From Sycobia sp. Sy_11 (taxonomy: Eukaryota > Arthropoda > Insecta > Hymenoptera > Epichrysomallidae), in NCBI GenBank assembly GCA_018907035.1, contig JACCIC010000226.1:607001-671000 (forward strand): a stretch of 64,000 nt of DNA, given 5' to 3'. Positions 37,741 through 49,730 of this stretch are shown in pieces. Within the stretch, counting starts at the first letter, position 1. Each line of letters opens with the position of its first letter. A model generated the notes under the pieces. It was not told the origin of the DNA. It made no database searches and saw nothing but the letters and a program-made list of their open reading frames with translations. A program made the translations under genes and the position numbers.

Positions 37741-39292
37741 ATGCCTTCAAACAGATGGCCTCAATTACAGCAGATTGTGCAGGTTTTAAATGTTTGCATA
37801 TCAATGGATCAACCAGAGATACTTAAGCGATTCTCATCACTAACAGTACTCATCCGTGTTGTGGCTCGATGCTTGAGTGCGCTGATTAATTTGAGAAGAC
37901 GAAGAGGTGGACTGAGTGCATTATCTAAATTTCGAACAGTTGACGAACTTTTTCGAGCATGCATCGTAGTTATTAAACTAGCGCAGTCTGTAGCATTTGA
38001 CAAAGAAATTAAGATGCTTCAATCAGCAAAATCCTTTACCAAGCCCAAACCAAACATTCTATGCAAATTTTCATCGAGTATTGATGAGAATGGTGTACTT
38101 CGTCTTGGAGGGCGCCTCGCATATGCAGATTTATTGCGCGATCAAAAAAAAAACTATTTTACCTCGTTCATCTCACCTCAGTAAGCTGCTTGTACTTCAA
38201 GCGCACAGCGAATGCCTCCACGGAGGTCAGACACTGACGTCTAGTTTTGTAACATCAAGAGCATGGATTTTGGGAAGAAATAGGTTGGTCAAATCTGTTA
38301 TTCATAGTTGCGTTATTTGCCATCGTGTACAGCCGCGCCCAGCTTTTCAAATGATGGGAAATCTTCCCGCCGCTCGAATGATGCCAGCTAGGCCATTTTC
38401 TACAGCAGGTCTCGACTATGCGGGGCCAATACTGATTCGTACTACCAAGGGCCGTGGCCATAAAACATACAAGGGATATATTGCTCTTTTCATCTGTTTC
38501 GCGACGTGTGCGATACATTTAGAATTAGTCAGCGACTGCACTTCCTCAATGTTCATTGCAGCATACAGACGTTTCATTAGCCGACGTGGTATCTGACGCT
38601 ATTTGTATGGCAATAATGCCACACCCTTTCGTGGTGCAGACAGAGAACTGCAAGATATGTTCAACGCGGCCTTCGACTTTTACAAATATGCCGCTTCTCT
38701 TATAGCGAATGACGGAACATCGTGGAAATTTATTCCACCAAATACTCCACATTACGGCGGCTTATGGGAAGCCGGAGTTAAATCGACAAAGTATCATTTG
38801 AAACCAGTCATCAGTGATCACAGCCTGACGTACGAAGAATTATCTACGGTGTTCATTCAAATCGAGGCCTGTCTGAACTTTCGTCCGATCTGCCCTCTGA
38901 GTAATATTAGGAAAGATCTGCACGCACCAACTCCATCTCATTTCCTTATAGGTGAGACACCGGGTTTGGTACCTAAGGAAGAAAGCCGTAAAGTTCCCGA
39001 GAATCGCCTCAATTGCTTTCAGCTCATGTAAAGAATCCGAGATAAGTTCTAGAAGCAGTGTTCTAAAGAATATCTGCCACATCTGCAGGAGAGAAGCAAG
39101 TGGAGAGACCTTGCGGAGAATTTTTCGGTCGGTCAACTAGTTTTAGTAATCGATGATCGATATCCGGCAGCTAAATGCCCACTAGCGCGCGTAATTGCTA
39201 TGCATCCAGGACCAGATGACCTTGTTAGATTAGTTACCGTTAAGACGGCAACCACCACTTTTCACCGTCACATCGCAAGGCTCAGTGAAATA
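37741..39292 (+). pseudogene. BEL/Pao integrase remnant
   Basis: The region contains LRLGGRLAYADLL, HLSKLLVLQAHSECLHGGQTL (zinc-finger part) and CVICHRVQ. The core follows with GLDYAGP (first acid), YGNNATPFRGADRELQ where the usual SDN is changed to Asn, and WEAGVKSTKYHL (the Glu). The C-terminal chromodomain-like end reads PHPGPDDLVRLVTVKTATTTFHRHIARL in part. Shifts occur near 38160, 38596 and 39031. The mutated second acid and broken frames make it inactive. Confidence 0.8.
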
Positions 39293-39780
39293 CCTTTTTA
39301 CATTTCGGCGAAAACGTGATGGCCGATTGTCGGAGCAACGCGCGGCTGGGAAATTTTATTTCCTGCTGAGGAAATCTGTCGCAGAAAGTATTGTAATCTT
39401 TAAGTCTACTTATGGGCATACTGCCCTTAGTAAAATTAGAATCTACGAGTGGTTTTCACGTTTAAAGAATGAAGAAATTCACTTGAAGACTAACCCTGCA
39501 ACCTCTAGAAGTATCGAAATCAATGCTCTCGTATGTGAAGACTGTCGACGAACGATTGATCAATTCAGCGAGATGAGTCAGTTCAGAGAATTTTATCCAA
39601 AGATTTGAACGTAGAAAGTGTTATAATCAAAGTTGTCCCTCGCCTTCTCACAGGCGAGCAAAGAGAGCGACGAGTTCATTCTCGCCGTAAAACAGTTTTT
39701 GAACAAAAACAGCATGGCACTAATCGTTCAGCTTCTCCCCCCATCCCTACACACAGGATCTGGTCAAACCCACACATAAC
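39293..39780 (+). mobile_element. Mariner transposase N-terminal fragment
   Basis: A 107-codon frame (39285-39608) has DGRLSEQRAAGKFYFLLRKSVAES, YEWFSRLKNEEIHLKTNPATSR and DCRRTIDQFSEMSQF, matching the helix-turn-helix part of a mariner transposase. A later-frame VVPRLLTGEQRERRV (about 39630-39680) corresponds to the conserved VPRxLTxEQ segment. The catalytic domain is missing, and so are clear inverted repeats. It begins right at the BEL C-terminal end, so one element is inserted in or joined to the other. Confidence 0.75.
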
Positions 39781-39880
39781 GTAGAAAATTATTTAATTAT
39801 TATATAAATATATATCATTGTAGTGGCACCTTTTTTCTCGATCTCGCCTAATATATCTAAATCTACTTTCAATTAATCTT

Positions 39881-39893
39881 TTTGTATAATTTT
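39881..39893 (+). repeat. Target-site duplication of the I-clade LINE, left copy
   Basis: TTTGTATAATTTT, identical to 44319-44331, lies directly beside the element's poly(A) (poly(T) on this strand). Confidence 0.8.
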
Positions 39894-40169
39894 TTTTTTT
39901 TTTTTATTTATGTTTAAGGTCACATTAACCATGTGAGGTCATGAGTGACCGGATGGTTTGAGGTACAAAAAAAATACATTTTGTTTGTCAATCGTACGTA
40001 GTTGTTAATAGTTGCGTATGTTACATCTTGATGAGTTCTATTTACATATTTATGCTTTTCTTATAGATAGACAGTTAACTGTAAAATAGGGTGCGGCGCA
40101 GCGCACGAAATTTGTTTCTAGTGTGAAAAAGTTCATGAAGTGGTTAACAATTTATTGAGTAGCGTTAAA

Positions 40170-40929
40170 TTAAATGTTTTAAACCAATTTTTTTTATATA
40201 ATTTAGTACATTATAGTCTGAGTTTGTGTTGGAGAAGTCCTTGGAGAAATCGATGGGGATGTTGAATATTTTCCTTTCCTTGTCGTACTTTTTGCAATGG
40301 CATATAATATGCTCAACCATCATTAGTGCGTTGCAAGTACTGCATTTTTTTTGTTTTTCCTTGGTGATTAGGTGGATGTGCGTTAGGTTTGTATGTCCTA
40401 TCCTCAGTCTTGTTAGTGTTACTTGATTTTTTCTACTTATAGTGGAAATTTAGCTTGGTTCGAAGAAATTATTTTTTATTTGGTGAACTTGAATTTTTCC
40501 GTTCTCAGTCCATATTTTATTCCAATATGTTTCTATCGCTTGTAGTGCAATACTTTTTGCATCGTGACAAGATATTTGCGGTGTTGTTATATTTTCAGTA
40601 GTGCTGCTTCTTTGGCTGCTTTATCGGCAATGCTGTTTCCAGTGATTCCGGAATGTGCAGGTATCCATATGAATCCAATTTTAGTAGTTTTGTTGAGCTG
40701 CATTAGTTCATAATTAATTTCATTGACTATTGAATTATTGGAGTTGGGATTGCGCAGTGATTGTAGTACACTTTATGAGTTTGTACATATAAAAAACGAG
40801 GCGTTGTTTGACGATTTAGCATATCTAATGGCACAAAGTATTGCAAATGCTTCAGCTGAGAAAGTAGAGAATTCATCTGGGAGTTTGAATTGAATATTTT
40901 GGTCTGAAAACACTACTGCGGATATATGG

Positions 40930-40971
<42 letters not shown>

Positions 40972-41210
40972 ATGGATCCAGTTCCTGTATGTGATTTAGA
41001 CCCATCAGTAAATAAATATGTACTGTTTGTATTTCTATTTCTGAAGTCATTAAAATTGCTTTTAATTTGATTTTGGTTTAGTTCCTGTTTGTTTCCTTGA
41101 AATAGATTTATTATTGTAGGTGGTTTGAAGTGCCACGGGAGTATGACCTTGTTTATTTTTGGGGCTATATTATTTAGGTTTATTTTGATATGGTTTCTGC
41201 GTATTTCCAA
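40170..41210 (-). pseudogene. I-type ORF2 RNase H and C-terminal region, with (TA)n insertion
   Basis: The frame 41210-40773 has YLFTDGSKSHTGTGS (first RNase H acid), then a run of Tyr-Ile from the (TA)n at 40931-40970, then AVVFSD and FSAEAFAILCAIRYA. Downstream on the minus strand, IGFIWIPAHSGITGNSIADKAAKEA (about 40690-40610, quoted in part) is the end of RNase H. CNALMMVEHIICHCKKYDKER near 40340-40280 is the terminal zinc-binding motif. Stops and shifts separate these parts. The microsatellite keeps the frame open but lengthens a loop by about 13 residues. Confidence 0.75.
40931..40970. repeat. (TA)n microsatellite inside LINE RNase H
   Basis: About 20 TA units interrupt the RNase H coding sequence between GTGSMV and HISAVVFSD. 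Confidence 0.9.
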
Positions 41211-42443
41211 ATTCTAAAGTAAAAAGGTTTTGGTAGGTTAGGTTTTGTTTCGAACTCCTTTACCTGTTCTGTATTAAAAGTGTGTAAGTAGGCTGGATTT
41301 TTGGGTGTTGATGCTATTTTTGAAGCATATGAGAGGCTTAGTTGCATTCTCCGGATATGAAGTGGTGGCAGGATTGATTCACTTAGAACTGCATTAGCTG
41401 GACTCGTTCGGAAGGCGCCGGTGGCAATACGTGTACCTGTGATGTGTATGGAATCAAGGAGTTTTAGTGTAGATTTTGTTGCTGAATTGTATACTATTGA
41501 GCCGTAATTAAGTTTCGATCTTAGCAGGGCCGTATATGTTTTGATTAATACTGAGTACTCAGCACCCCAGTTTTTTGATGCAATCATTTTCAAAATATTA
41601 AAGTTGCGTACGCAGTTATTTTTCAGTTGTTTGATGTGTTCCGACCAATTCATTTTGCTGTCGAATATGAGTCGAACTTCATCTTGCTAGTGATAGGCAG
41701 CTTATGTTTGCCAAGAAATAGGTTTAAATCACGATTAGTGATTTTATTTCTCGAAAAGATGGTAATTGTTGATTTCGAATGGGAGAACTTAAATCCGCTT
41801 TCGTTTGTGAATTTTATGATGTTATTTAAAATAGGCTGAAGAAGTTTTTGTGTTGTATTGATATTTTTACCAGCCACAAAAATTGTGCAGTCGTCGACAA
41901 GCATGGTGTGACTTGCCGGAGGGGTGATAAGGTTAGAGATTGCGTCTATGACACGGACTTTTATTCTTCTATTTTTCAAAAAGTTGTTAATAAATTTGAG
42001 CATATTACCTGCTAGATGGTGATTTATAAGTATCTGTAGTATCCTTCTCTTCCATAACATATCGTATGCTTTTTCAATATCAATGCATATCACTATTAGG
42101 TGTTGTTTGTTGTTGAATGCTTTACAGATTTCGACTGAATATTGATTAAGCAGTCATTTGTAGATCTAAATTGTCTGAACCCATATTGACTATCTGAAAT
42201 TATATTGTTTGTTTCTAAAAACCACTGGAATCTCTTGTTAATAATTTTTTCAAGGAGCTTACAAATGCAACAGGTTAGTGCTATGGGTCTATAGCCCTCA
42301 GTACTACATTTATTTTTACCTTGTTTAGGGATGGGAATTACTGTTGCGTGCAACCAGTTTTTTGGAAAAACATTTTTTGTCCATATCAGATTGTACATTT
42401 TCAGTAGATATAATAGAGCTACTTCGGGGAGTTTTTTGAGCAT
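41180..42443 (-). pseudogene. I-type ORF2 reverse transcriptase, frameshifted
   Basis: Three frames carry it. 42443-42096 has VIPIPKQGKNK, GYRPIALTCCICKLLEKII and SQYGFRQFRSTNDCL. 42093-41650 has motif A CIDIEKAYDMLWKRRI and the catalytic box MLVDDCTIFV. 41653-41180 has thumb-like NWSEHIKQLKNNC and ALLRSKLNYGSIVY. Shifts lie near 42095 and 41651. The motif-B segment (usually QGxxxSP) is absent between KVRVIDAIS and HTMLVDD, which suggests a small deletion. In the family this enzyme primes reverse transcription on nicked target DNA. Confidence 0.8.
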
Positions 42444-42517
42444 TATATTAGGTACGTTGTCAGGTCCTGGGCTGGAATTGTTGCAAGCATTTAGGATATT
42501 GGTTAATTCAAAAAATG

Positions 42518-44188
42518 TTATGTTATATTTTCATTTAATTGTTGTATTTTTTTGGTTTGATTCGTTGAATCTAAATCGATTTCGTTTGCTTCAGTTTTTT
42601 GTTTCAGCTTCAGAAATTCTGGTTCAAAATTTGAGTCTGAAGAATTTTTTGCGAATATTGCAGCGAGTGCGTTGGCTATTTCTTTATTGTCGGATATTAA
42701 TCTCTTTGTGGAATCTTCAATTGCTGAAATCTGTATATATGATTTTCTTCCGTTGATGGCTTTAATTTTGTTCCACATTTCCGAACTTGTCGTGTTACTT
42801 CTAAGAGAAGAAACAAAGTTGATCCAAGATTCCTTTTTAGCCTGCTTGAGGACTCTTCGAGACATTGCTCTTTTATTTTTGTAGTTAATTTGGTTTTCGT
42901 ATGTTGGATGTTTTTTATATTGATTGAACGCTCGCTTGTACTCCCTTATTACTTTTTCACACTGGTCGTTCCACCATGGAGTGTACTTTTTTTCTGTTTT
43001 TGATTTTGTTTTAGGTATTGTTTCGTTGGCAGTTTCTATAATTAGATTAATGAAATTGTCGTTGAGATGATCAATTTCAGATGAATTGCATTTTTCGGGA
43101 TCCTTTAGTGCGTGTATTTTATCAGCTATTGTTTTTTGGTAGTTCTCCCAGTTGACCTTTTTAAAGTTCCATCTAGATTGAGAGATTGGAGGGTGAGAGA
43201 CTCTATTTTGAATGTCGATACTTATTGGAAAATGGTCGCTTCCGTAGAGCTCCGACTTTGCGTTCCACTCGAATCTATCGGCGCCGTTTGCATTACATGT
43301 TGTTAAGTCAATTGCGCTCATTTTACCGTTGGAGATATTGAAATTAGTAGGGCTTGAAGAGTTTAAGAGTGAAATATTATGCGACAGTAGTAGATTTTCG
43401 ACTATTTTTCCACGTATGACAATTTTGTAAGAGCCCCACTGCGTGTGATGACTGTTAAAGTCATCAATAATTAAAACTGGCTTAGGGAGTTGCCTTATTA
43501 TGTTAGAAATGTCATGTTCGGTTAGATTGTAGTTGTTAGGAACATACAGATTACAGATACATAATTGCATCTCACGTAATATTATGAACGTAGCAATTGA
43601 TTCTAAATTAGTGTTAATATTTAGATCGATATATTCTAGCTCTTTTTTAATTAATGTTGCGACTCCTCCGCTTGCAATAAGGCAATTTGACCTATTTTTA
43701 TGTGATATATTGTAACCTGGGATACTGCGTGCGCAGTCATTTTTAAAATTTGTCTCTTGTATACAGATGACGCCGGCCTTTTCGTCTTCAATTAATTTTT
43801 GCAAAAGTTCGACATGCACGTTAAAACCATTTATATTCCATTGAATAATTTTGCTGAAAATTTTATTTGTATTATTTTCATTGATTATTATAAAATCATA
43901 CTTATCTGTTAATTGATTTACAAATTTTTTATCCGACAAATAAAGACATACTCTGTTATTTGATATTCTTGAAGCATATAGTATGTTTTTCGGTTTTACC
44001 AGATCTCCTATTGCACAGGTGTAGTCGGTCAATGTAAGTCCTTCGATACAGTCTAAAATAAGTCCTTGTTCACGTGTGGGTATTGAGTCGGTGACATTTG
44101 CATAACCAGTGGGTCCTTTAACTTGGAAGGTAATTATATTTTTCGATGGTGATTGAGATGTGGAATAACTGGGCGAATTCGGAGGCAT
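42518..44188 (-). pseudogene. Fused I-type ORF1 N-terminus and ORF2 endonuclease (556-codon frame)
   Basis: Residues 1-105 are ORF1: GLTLTDYTCAIGDLVKPKNILYASRISNN matches other ORF1 copies in part. The frame then passes from INEN directly to NTNKIFSKIIQWNINGF, the ORF2 start. The copies at 12549-13085 and 3825-4552 show that ORF1 normally continues and ends before ORF2, so about 1 kb is deleted in frame. The endonuclease (residues about 115-330) has QWNINGF, IQETNF, DDFNSHHTQWG and GSDHFPI, close to the expected catalytic set; the usual GDFN is DDFN here. The tail (to residue 556) leads toward the reverse transcriptase. Confidence 0.8.
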
Positions 44189-44318
44189 ATTGAAGCACTC
44201 GCGTGAGCGCGGGCGCCTCGCACCTGAGCCTTGTAGGCTCTGCTATACTCGTTGAGCGTACGATAACAACCAAAATGTAAACACGTCTGCTCGTGTGAAA
44301 GTCTCGATGAGAACTGCC

Positions 44319-44331
44319 TTTGTATAATTTT
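44319..44331 (+). repeat. Target-site duplication of the I-clade LINE, right copy
   Basis: TTTGTATAATTTT is identical to 39881-39893 and lies directly beyond the element 5' end. Confidence 0.8.
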
Positions 44332-44624
44332 GTTTTTTAATTCGCTTTTGAAATGCATTGGTGTAAAATTTAGAAAACGATGTATATATTTTTTCATAAA
44401 CAGTCATACTAAATGAAAATAGAAAATTGTTATAAGATTAAAATTATTGTTATACATATTATAAAAATTGAAGAAGATGAACACTAGAAAAATGTAGAGT
44501 CTCTAAAACTGTTGATTTTGTCAAAAGTATCACTGACATAATCTTCGATTGCATAGTTTTTGTACAAATAAGGATCCGAATCTTTCGGTAAGTTAATCTG
44601 TCTTCACATAAACTCCACATTAAT

Positions 44625-44676
<52 letters not shown>

Positions 44677-45281
44677 ATATTTTTAATACTGTTGAATCAA
44701 AAAGAGTCTGCTAAGCGGTCGATAAAATCAAATCACTATAAACTCATATTAATATACATATCATGCACTAACACGCGAAAGATTACATGATATACTAATA
44801 CATGTTGTACAATTCTTTTTATCCTCTCGATTTAAGACGCAAAGGTTTGCCGAGCTCATATCAGGCGAAAATGACGACTCTGTTAAAAAGGAAACTGCAA
44901 GATTAGAAGATAATTTCGTTTTTAGTTCCAATACATATACACGGAAAACGTCAAACAGCGCCGTGATCAGAAAATTCCAGTGACTGTCACCTGCGGAGGA
45001 GTGTATTATTCGAGGTATTATTGTAAGAGAGAGATAGAGGACAAGAGAAAGTGCGAGGGAGGCAGTCTCGGTCGCTGCGAGCGCCTGCGCAATAATCGAT
45101 GTCACCCACAAATGAACTCGACCTTGAGCCGCCCATTTAATAATCTAAATCAACGAGGAGCGGCGCGGCGCGGCGTGTAATGCGAGAATCGGTCTGCGCG
45201 CTGATGATGGCACAGCGCCCCCTCTCACCTCTTCCCGGTGACCAGCATCATTTCTCGGGCTCGCTGATGCTTCCTCGAGCT

Positions 45282-45324
<43 letters not shown>

Positions 45325-48300
45325 GCGCATATCCGTTTGTATAGTTGCATGTGCGTAGCTCGTTCAAAATATATCTCCGGCTCTCCTGCTTATGCTCACG
45401 TTTTCTTGTTCTTTTTACAATAATATGCTTTGCTAAATGTATCAATTGTTTCTAAATTCTCGGCTCGAATATTTTCATTACACGCCAAAAAAATAATGAA
45501 CCAAAAATTCGAAATTACATATTCAAAAAGAATTTTGGCTCACTGGGACAGCTTGCGACGAATCAAAAAACTCAATTAATTTTTGACAAAGCTTTTTATT
45601 TCTTACAATTATATGAACTGAATATACTATGTTAAATTATTTTATACGGATATTTGCACATAGAAAAATCACCTATTTGCTAAAACTGTTGTACAAAAAT
45701 TGTTTAGATTATCTCAGTTAGTATTTATAGTATACTTCAGTATGAACGATCACCTCGTTTGTTAAATAATCATCTAATTGTTAGTTTAATTAACGAATAT
45801 GAGAAAGAATGTCATTACTCAAAACTGTTACCATTTATAGTTTAAATAAATTTCTAAAACTTTTTGGATTTAGCGAAGTCTTGGTTAATAAATTAATAAA
45901 TTAACGATTAGATATCACTGGAAAATAAAGTATATTTATAGATTAGATAATCCATTATTTGATAATCCATTAAAGTCAAACACTATTGAATTTTTGTAAA
46001 TTTTACGTAAGTTAATGTGAAACGATTAAATGATTTTTGAACTTTCGTTCAAATACAGTGGCATAACTGATCTTTTTTTTTAATTGGACCTGCAATATCT
46101 GTATAGAAAAAATTATTCGCTCTTCGCTCAAAAATGTGATAAACGTAGAATCAATGCAACATTATGTATTTTTCGTAACAATTTATTGATTATTTATCGA
46201 TTATTAATTACATAAATATTACATGGTGATAATCGTTAAATCTAATTTAGGTGCGAAGAGCTAGAAACGATCTCTTTTATAGAATTAAAATTTTTATTAT
46301 CAAGAGCAGGATATCTATTTAAAATACAATGATATTACATTATTGTTTGAAAGTTACAGGTAAATTTTGATCGAAAATACTGGCAAACTATCTTATAATT
46401 GATATTTATGAGTGGTATGTAATCTATTCATGCCTAATTTAGAAATGAATCTAAATTCAGTATTGCCAAAAGTATTGTACGAATGCTACTATTGCTCCAA
46501 TTAGCCTGATTTATAGTAAGTTTTCCTAAAAAGTTCCAAATCAATATATTAATATACATAGAAATATCTATTTCAAAGGCAATTGATAACAGAGAATAAA
46601 TTATCACACACACACATAGGTAAAAACTTATATAGCAATGAGAAATCCTTAAAAAAAATATACCAAAATAGAACTAAATAAAAATAAAATATAAAAATAC
46701 ATAAACTTAGAGAGATAATATATATCTATATAGAAGTACGGTGAGCTTTCCGTTTCTACCTATATTGGGAAAGCTTTAAAGGGCTGAGAAAAAGGAAATG
46801 ATAAATTAAGTTTTCAAAGCCGCACTACGTCTCCCTCTGAGTAACGAATAGCGACAATTAGTTTCGCTTACTCTGATATTTAAAAGCGTTCTTAGAAATT
46901 TATAATAGCCTGAAACTTTGTATAACGATTAGAAAATTTTAGTGAAAAATGAAAAAATTTATATATTTATCCGCTTTATTTTGGCAATATAAAAAATGCA
47001 TATGGAATTTGCATATCCCAAAGATAGAAATCATAATTTAAAATGAAAGTTTACGAATAACACATTAGACATTCGTAAACTCTTTCAACTTTTCAGAGAA
47101 GAATAGATTAAAAGATAAAATAAATTTTAAACTTATTAGTAATATATCGTTTCATTTTCTTTTTATTTTTTTTTTCTTTTATTACTGACTTCTAAAGTGC
47201 GAGAATGTGAAAATGAGATTTGATTTAACTATTTGATTCTATAAAAAGTCTAATGGAAAATCTCAATTTTTAGTAGTAATATTAAATCTAATTTTTGCTA
47301 AAAAAAGTTTTATCACTTGATTTAAGTTTCGTATAGGTTATATTTACTTTACTAAGTACATTAGGCCAGTTCAGAGCTATAGCCAATGTGATTGGTATGA
47401 ATTGGAATTCCAATCAATTATGGACCGTTAAGTAGTGCAGTAACGATGAGAAGTGGACTTGCTTTTATCTAATATAGACTCTACACTGTTGAAAATTTCC
47501 GACTTAATGTAACTCAAGGAAAGTTTGAACACATGAAACTTAAAATTTATTTATATGCTATTCCAAATTTGATGAATATATTGAAAAAAACCTATAATAT
47601 TTAAATAAATATTTAACATTATTATACTATTAATGTGTTTGTTTTTGTTTTAAAATATTTCTGTAATGTAAATATACTTCAAATTATCGAAGCACGTGTT
47701 TTAGTTTAGTTTAGGTACGTGTCACAGAAACATTTTAAGTATAGTTCTTTCACAATTAAATTTAGAAAATTATAGTCATAATTTTAAACAATATGCTAAT
47801 TTATTTGATTTCCATCTATATAGCTAAAACTCAATTTAAATCGGGATGAATTTCCCAATAACTGTTCGTTGAAGTGGTAATTCTTGTCTTGAAAATCTGT
47901 ATTTTTTATATATGCAGTCTAATATTTTAATATTTATGTATATTTCGGTACTTATGGTTAATATTACAAAGAAAAAAGTACGGTAACTCGTACCATTTCT
48001 TTATATTGAAATTAAGTTCAAGAACGTTCTACGCCAAATATGATAAATAATAATCAACGATTACTCAATATACTGACAATAATTTAGTAGATAGTTTCAG
48101 GGATACAAGTAAATGAATCGTAAGACTTAAACGTGAAATGTACTATTCACATTTTTAAATTAAAGGAATCCCATTATCCAATACATATTATTTAGAGAAT
48201 TGTCTCATATAATATAGCGTAAACTTTTAATTTAGAAAGAGAATCTCAAATATAAGAGTACTCATGTTGTAACAATTAGTACATACGTGCTGTTGCTGAA

Positions 48301-48794
48301 TATATTTGTTACGATGTAGAAATATAGGCAATTCAACTTTTATGGATAAAAAAATAATATTAAGAATGTAAATATTTAAAACTCATGGAATATTATTAGA
48401 AACATCAGTAATGCATTTAGAAAAAATCTTCCTTGCGTTCGAATTAAATTTCCTTTGTTCGTATGACAAAGCATGTATACGAAAAGAATATCTAAAATTT
48501 CAACTCAATTGTTCCAGTATTATCATTTGACTCCTAGACTAAGCCAATTCATAGCAGAGATCTTAGAGCCCTTAAATTTTATTAAAATTTTTTTATTTAT
48601 AGTTGAAAGGTAGGCTGTCCGCTTAAAAAACGTTAATTATTTTTCGACATTCTCTGTTTTGATTTAATCGCACAAAAACGCTTTATTCGGAGCGCGCTAT
48701 AGTCTTTTCACAAATATCTATAATTTTCAGAAAAGTTGGCTCCGTGGGCGCCAACTACACACCCCGTATACATAGACACGCTCGCGTACACCTG
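44332..48794. other. Intergenic DNA
   Basis: No gene is recognised. There is a (GA)n run (44629-44673), a GC-rich block at 45030-45280 followed by (TA)n (45283-45321), then about 3.4 kb of very AT-rich sequence with no open frame of interest. A short perfect palindrome, ATTGGAATTCCAAT, lies at about 47403. Confidence 0.55.
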
Positions 48795-48854
48795 CTATAT
48801 GTCGCGAGCGCTTCGGACGAAGCGTAAATAAGCCATCGCAAATAAACAATTTAC

Positions 48855-49007
48855 CTCTTTGAGGTCCAGGTGGCTCTGTGCCTTGAGCTCGCTACAGTAG
48901 TTGAGGAGCGCGTCCTCAGCGACGGCAGCAACCGCTCGTCGCGCTGGCGGACCCAGCAGCAAGGAGAGCAGGCCCGCCACAAAGATCCCGATTGTGCACC
49001 TCTTCAT
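48855..49007 (-). CDS. Candidate first coding exon of an unidentified secreted protein
   Basis: An ATG at 49007-49005 opens MKRCTIGIFVAGLLSLLLGP, a clear signal-peptide pattern (basic start, hydrophobic core, likely cleavage after an Ala-rich stretch AAVA near residue 30). The next residues are EDALLNYCSELKAQ. After 51 codons, AAAGAG is followed by GTAAAT, a good splice donor, at 48854-48853, leaving phase 0. Reading on past that point soon becomes low quality. The GC-rich, CpG-rich sequence upstream (49200-49700) could be a promoter and 5' UTR. An upstream in-frame ATG at 49118 is possible but would bury the signal peptide. The next exon would lie to the left and I could not find it. The short secreted N-terminus would suit a neuropeptide precursor or other small secreted protein; no family is recognised. 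Confidence 0.45.
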
Positions 49008-49121
49008 GATTCGTACTCTCTCCGCTTCTCTCTGTAAATCTCTCTGAGGATTCGCTTGGAACCGCAACGAAATTGGTGTGCTGGTTTCTTCTCCGATGGA
49101 GGGAGGGTGGATGCACAAAAA

Positions 49122-49177
<56 letters not shown>

Positions 49178-49566
49178 GATACACACAAATATATAAGCAC
49201 ACAACAACACTATGGAGAACCCCCGATCCCAGAACTCCGAGCTCGCTGCTTAACCCCTCGCCAGGAGCGCGCACTTCAACAGTACGAACTGAATCCCACA
49301 CTCGTTGCGTGCTTATGCGCCGTTTTTTTCGTAACGAGATCTTACAATACTGCAAACGAGGTCGGTACACGAGCGCGTATACGCACGCTCTGTCTGTTTC
49401 TCTCACTCGCGAGAACGACAGCAAAAGACAGAGAGCGAGCTTTAATCGTGCGGACGCACCGGAGTCTGCAAGCACTCTGGAGACGCGCGCGGCGTGCGAG
49501 CCGCCTTCCTCGCTATAAGCCGCGCGCACGGCCGCTCTACGGCGCGCGCACGATTCATTCGGAATG

Positions 49567-49603
<37 letters not shown>

Positions 49604-49730
49604 ATCGCGAACGCGAAGCTCGTCACATTTTCCGTCCGATCGCAGGGGGAACGTGCGTCACGTAGGCGTCGATGCATGCAATATTGGGCGCTTTTCTCAT
49701 TTTTGTGTCTCTATTAATATTAAGGGGTGA
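49008..49730 (-). promoter_or_regulatory. GC/CpG-rich block upstream of the candidate exon
   Basis: The block from about 49200 to 49700 is strikingly richer in G, C and CpG than its surroundings. It contains a (TA)n run (49123-49168) and a (CA)n run (49567-49597). Its position upstream of the candidate signal-peptide exon suggests a promoter/5' UTR region; no specific element is claimed. Long overlapping frames across it on both strands are products of composition and simple repeats. Confidence 0.35.
49123..49168. repeat. (TA)n microsatellite
   Basis: TA run within about 120 bases upstream of the candidate start codon at 49007. Confidence 0.95.

Larger units (their letters stand above)
35380..39292 (+). 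mobile_element. BEL/Pao LTR-retrotransposon pol remnant
   Basis: Degenerate pieces occur in BEL/Pao order: a possible cysteine-rich and protease segment (35640-36030), reverse transcriptase (36060-36930), RNase H (37270-37500), integrase zinc finger and core (38150-39030), and the C-terminal domain (39130-39290). I see no flanking LTR pair and no intact gag, so this is an internal fragment. A mariner fragment abuts it at 39293. Confidence 0.8.
39894..44318 (-). mobile_element. I-clade non-LTR retrotransposon (LINE), terminally complete with internal deletion
   Basis: Read on the minus strand, the element starts GGCAGTTCTC at 44318, codes for an ORF1 N-terminus fused to ORF2, and continues through endonuclease, reverse transcriptase, RNase H and a C-terminal zinc-binding region to a poly(A) seen as T-run 39889-39905. 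Identical 13-base duplications flank it. The presence of RNase H after the reverse transcriptase and the two-ORF plan place it in the I group. Frameshifts and a microsatellite in RNase H make it inactive. Confidence 0.85.

Noticed and set aside
49073..49717. 214- and 146-codon plus-strand ORFs
   Set aside because: They span (TA)n and (CA)n runs and CpG-rich sequence, with Arg-rich composition typical of non-coding GC-rich DNA, and they overlap equally long frames on the other strand.
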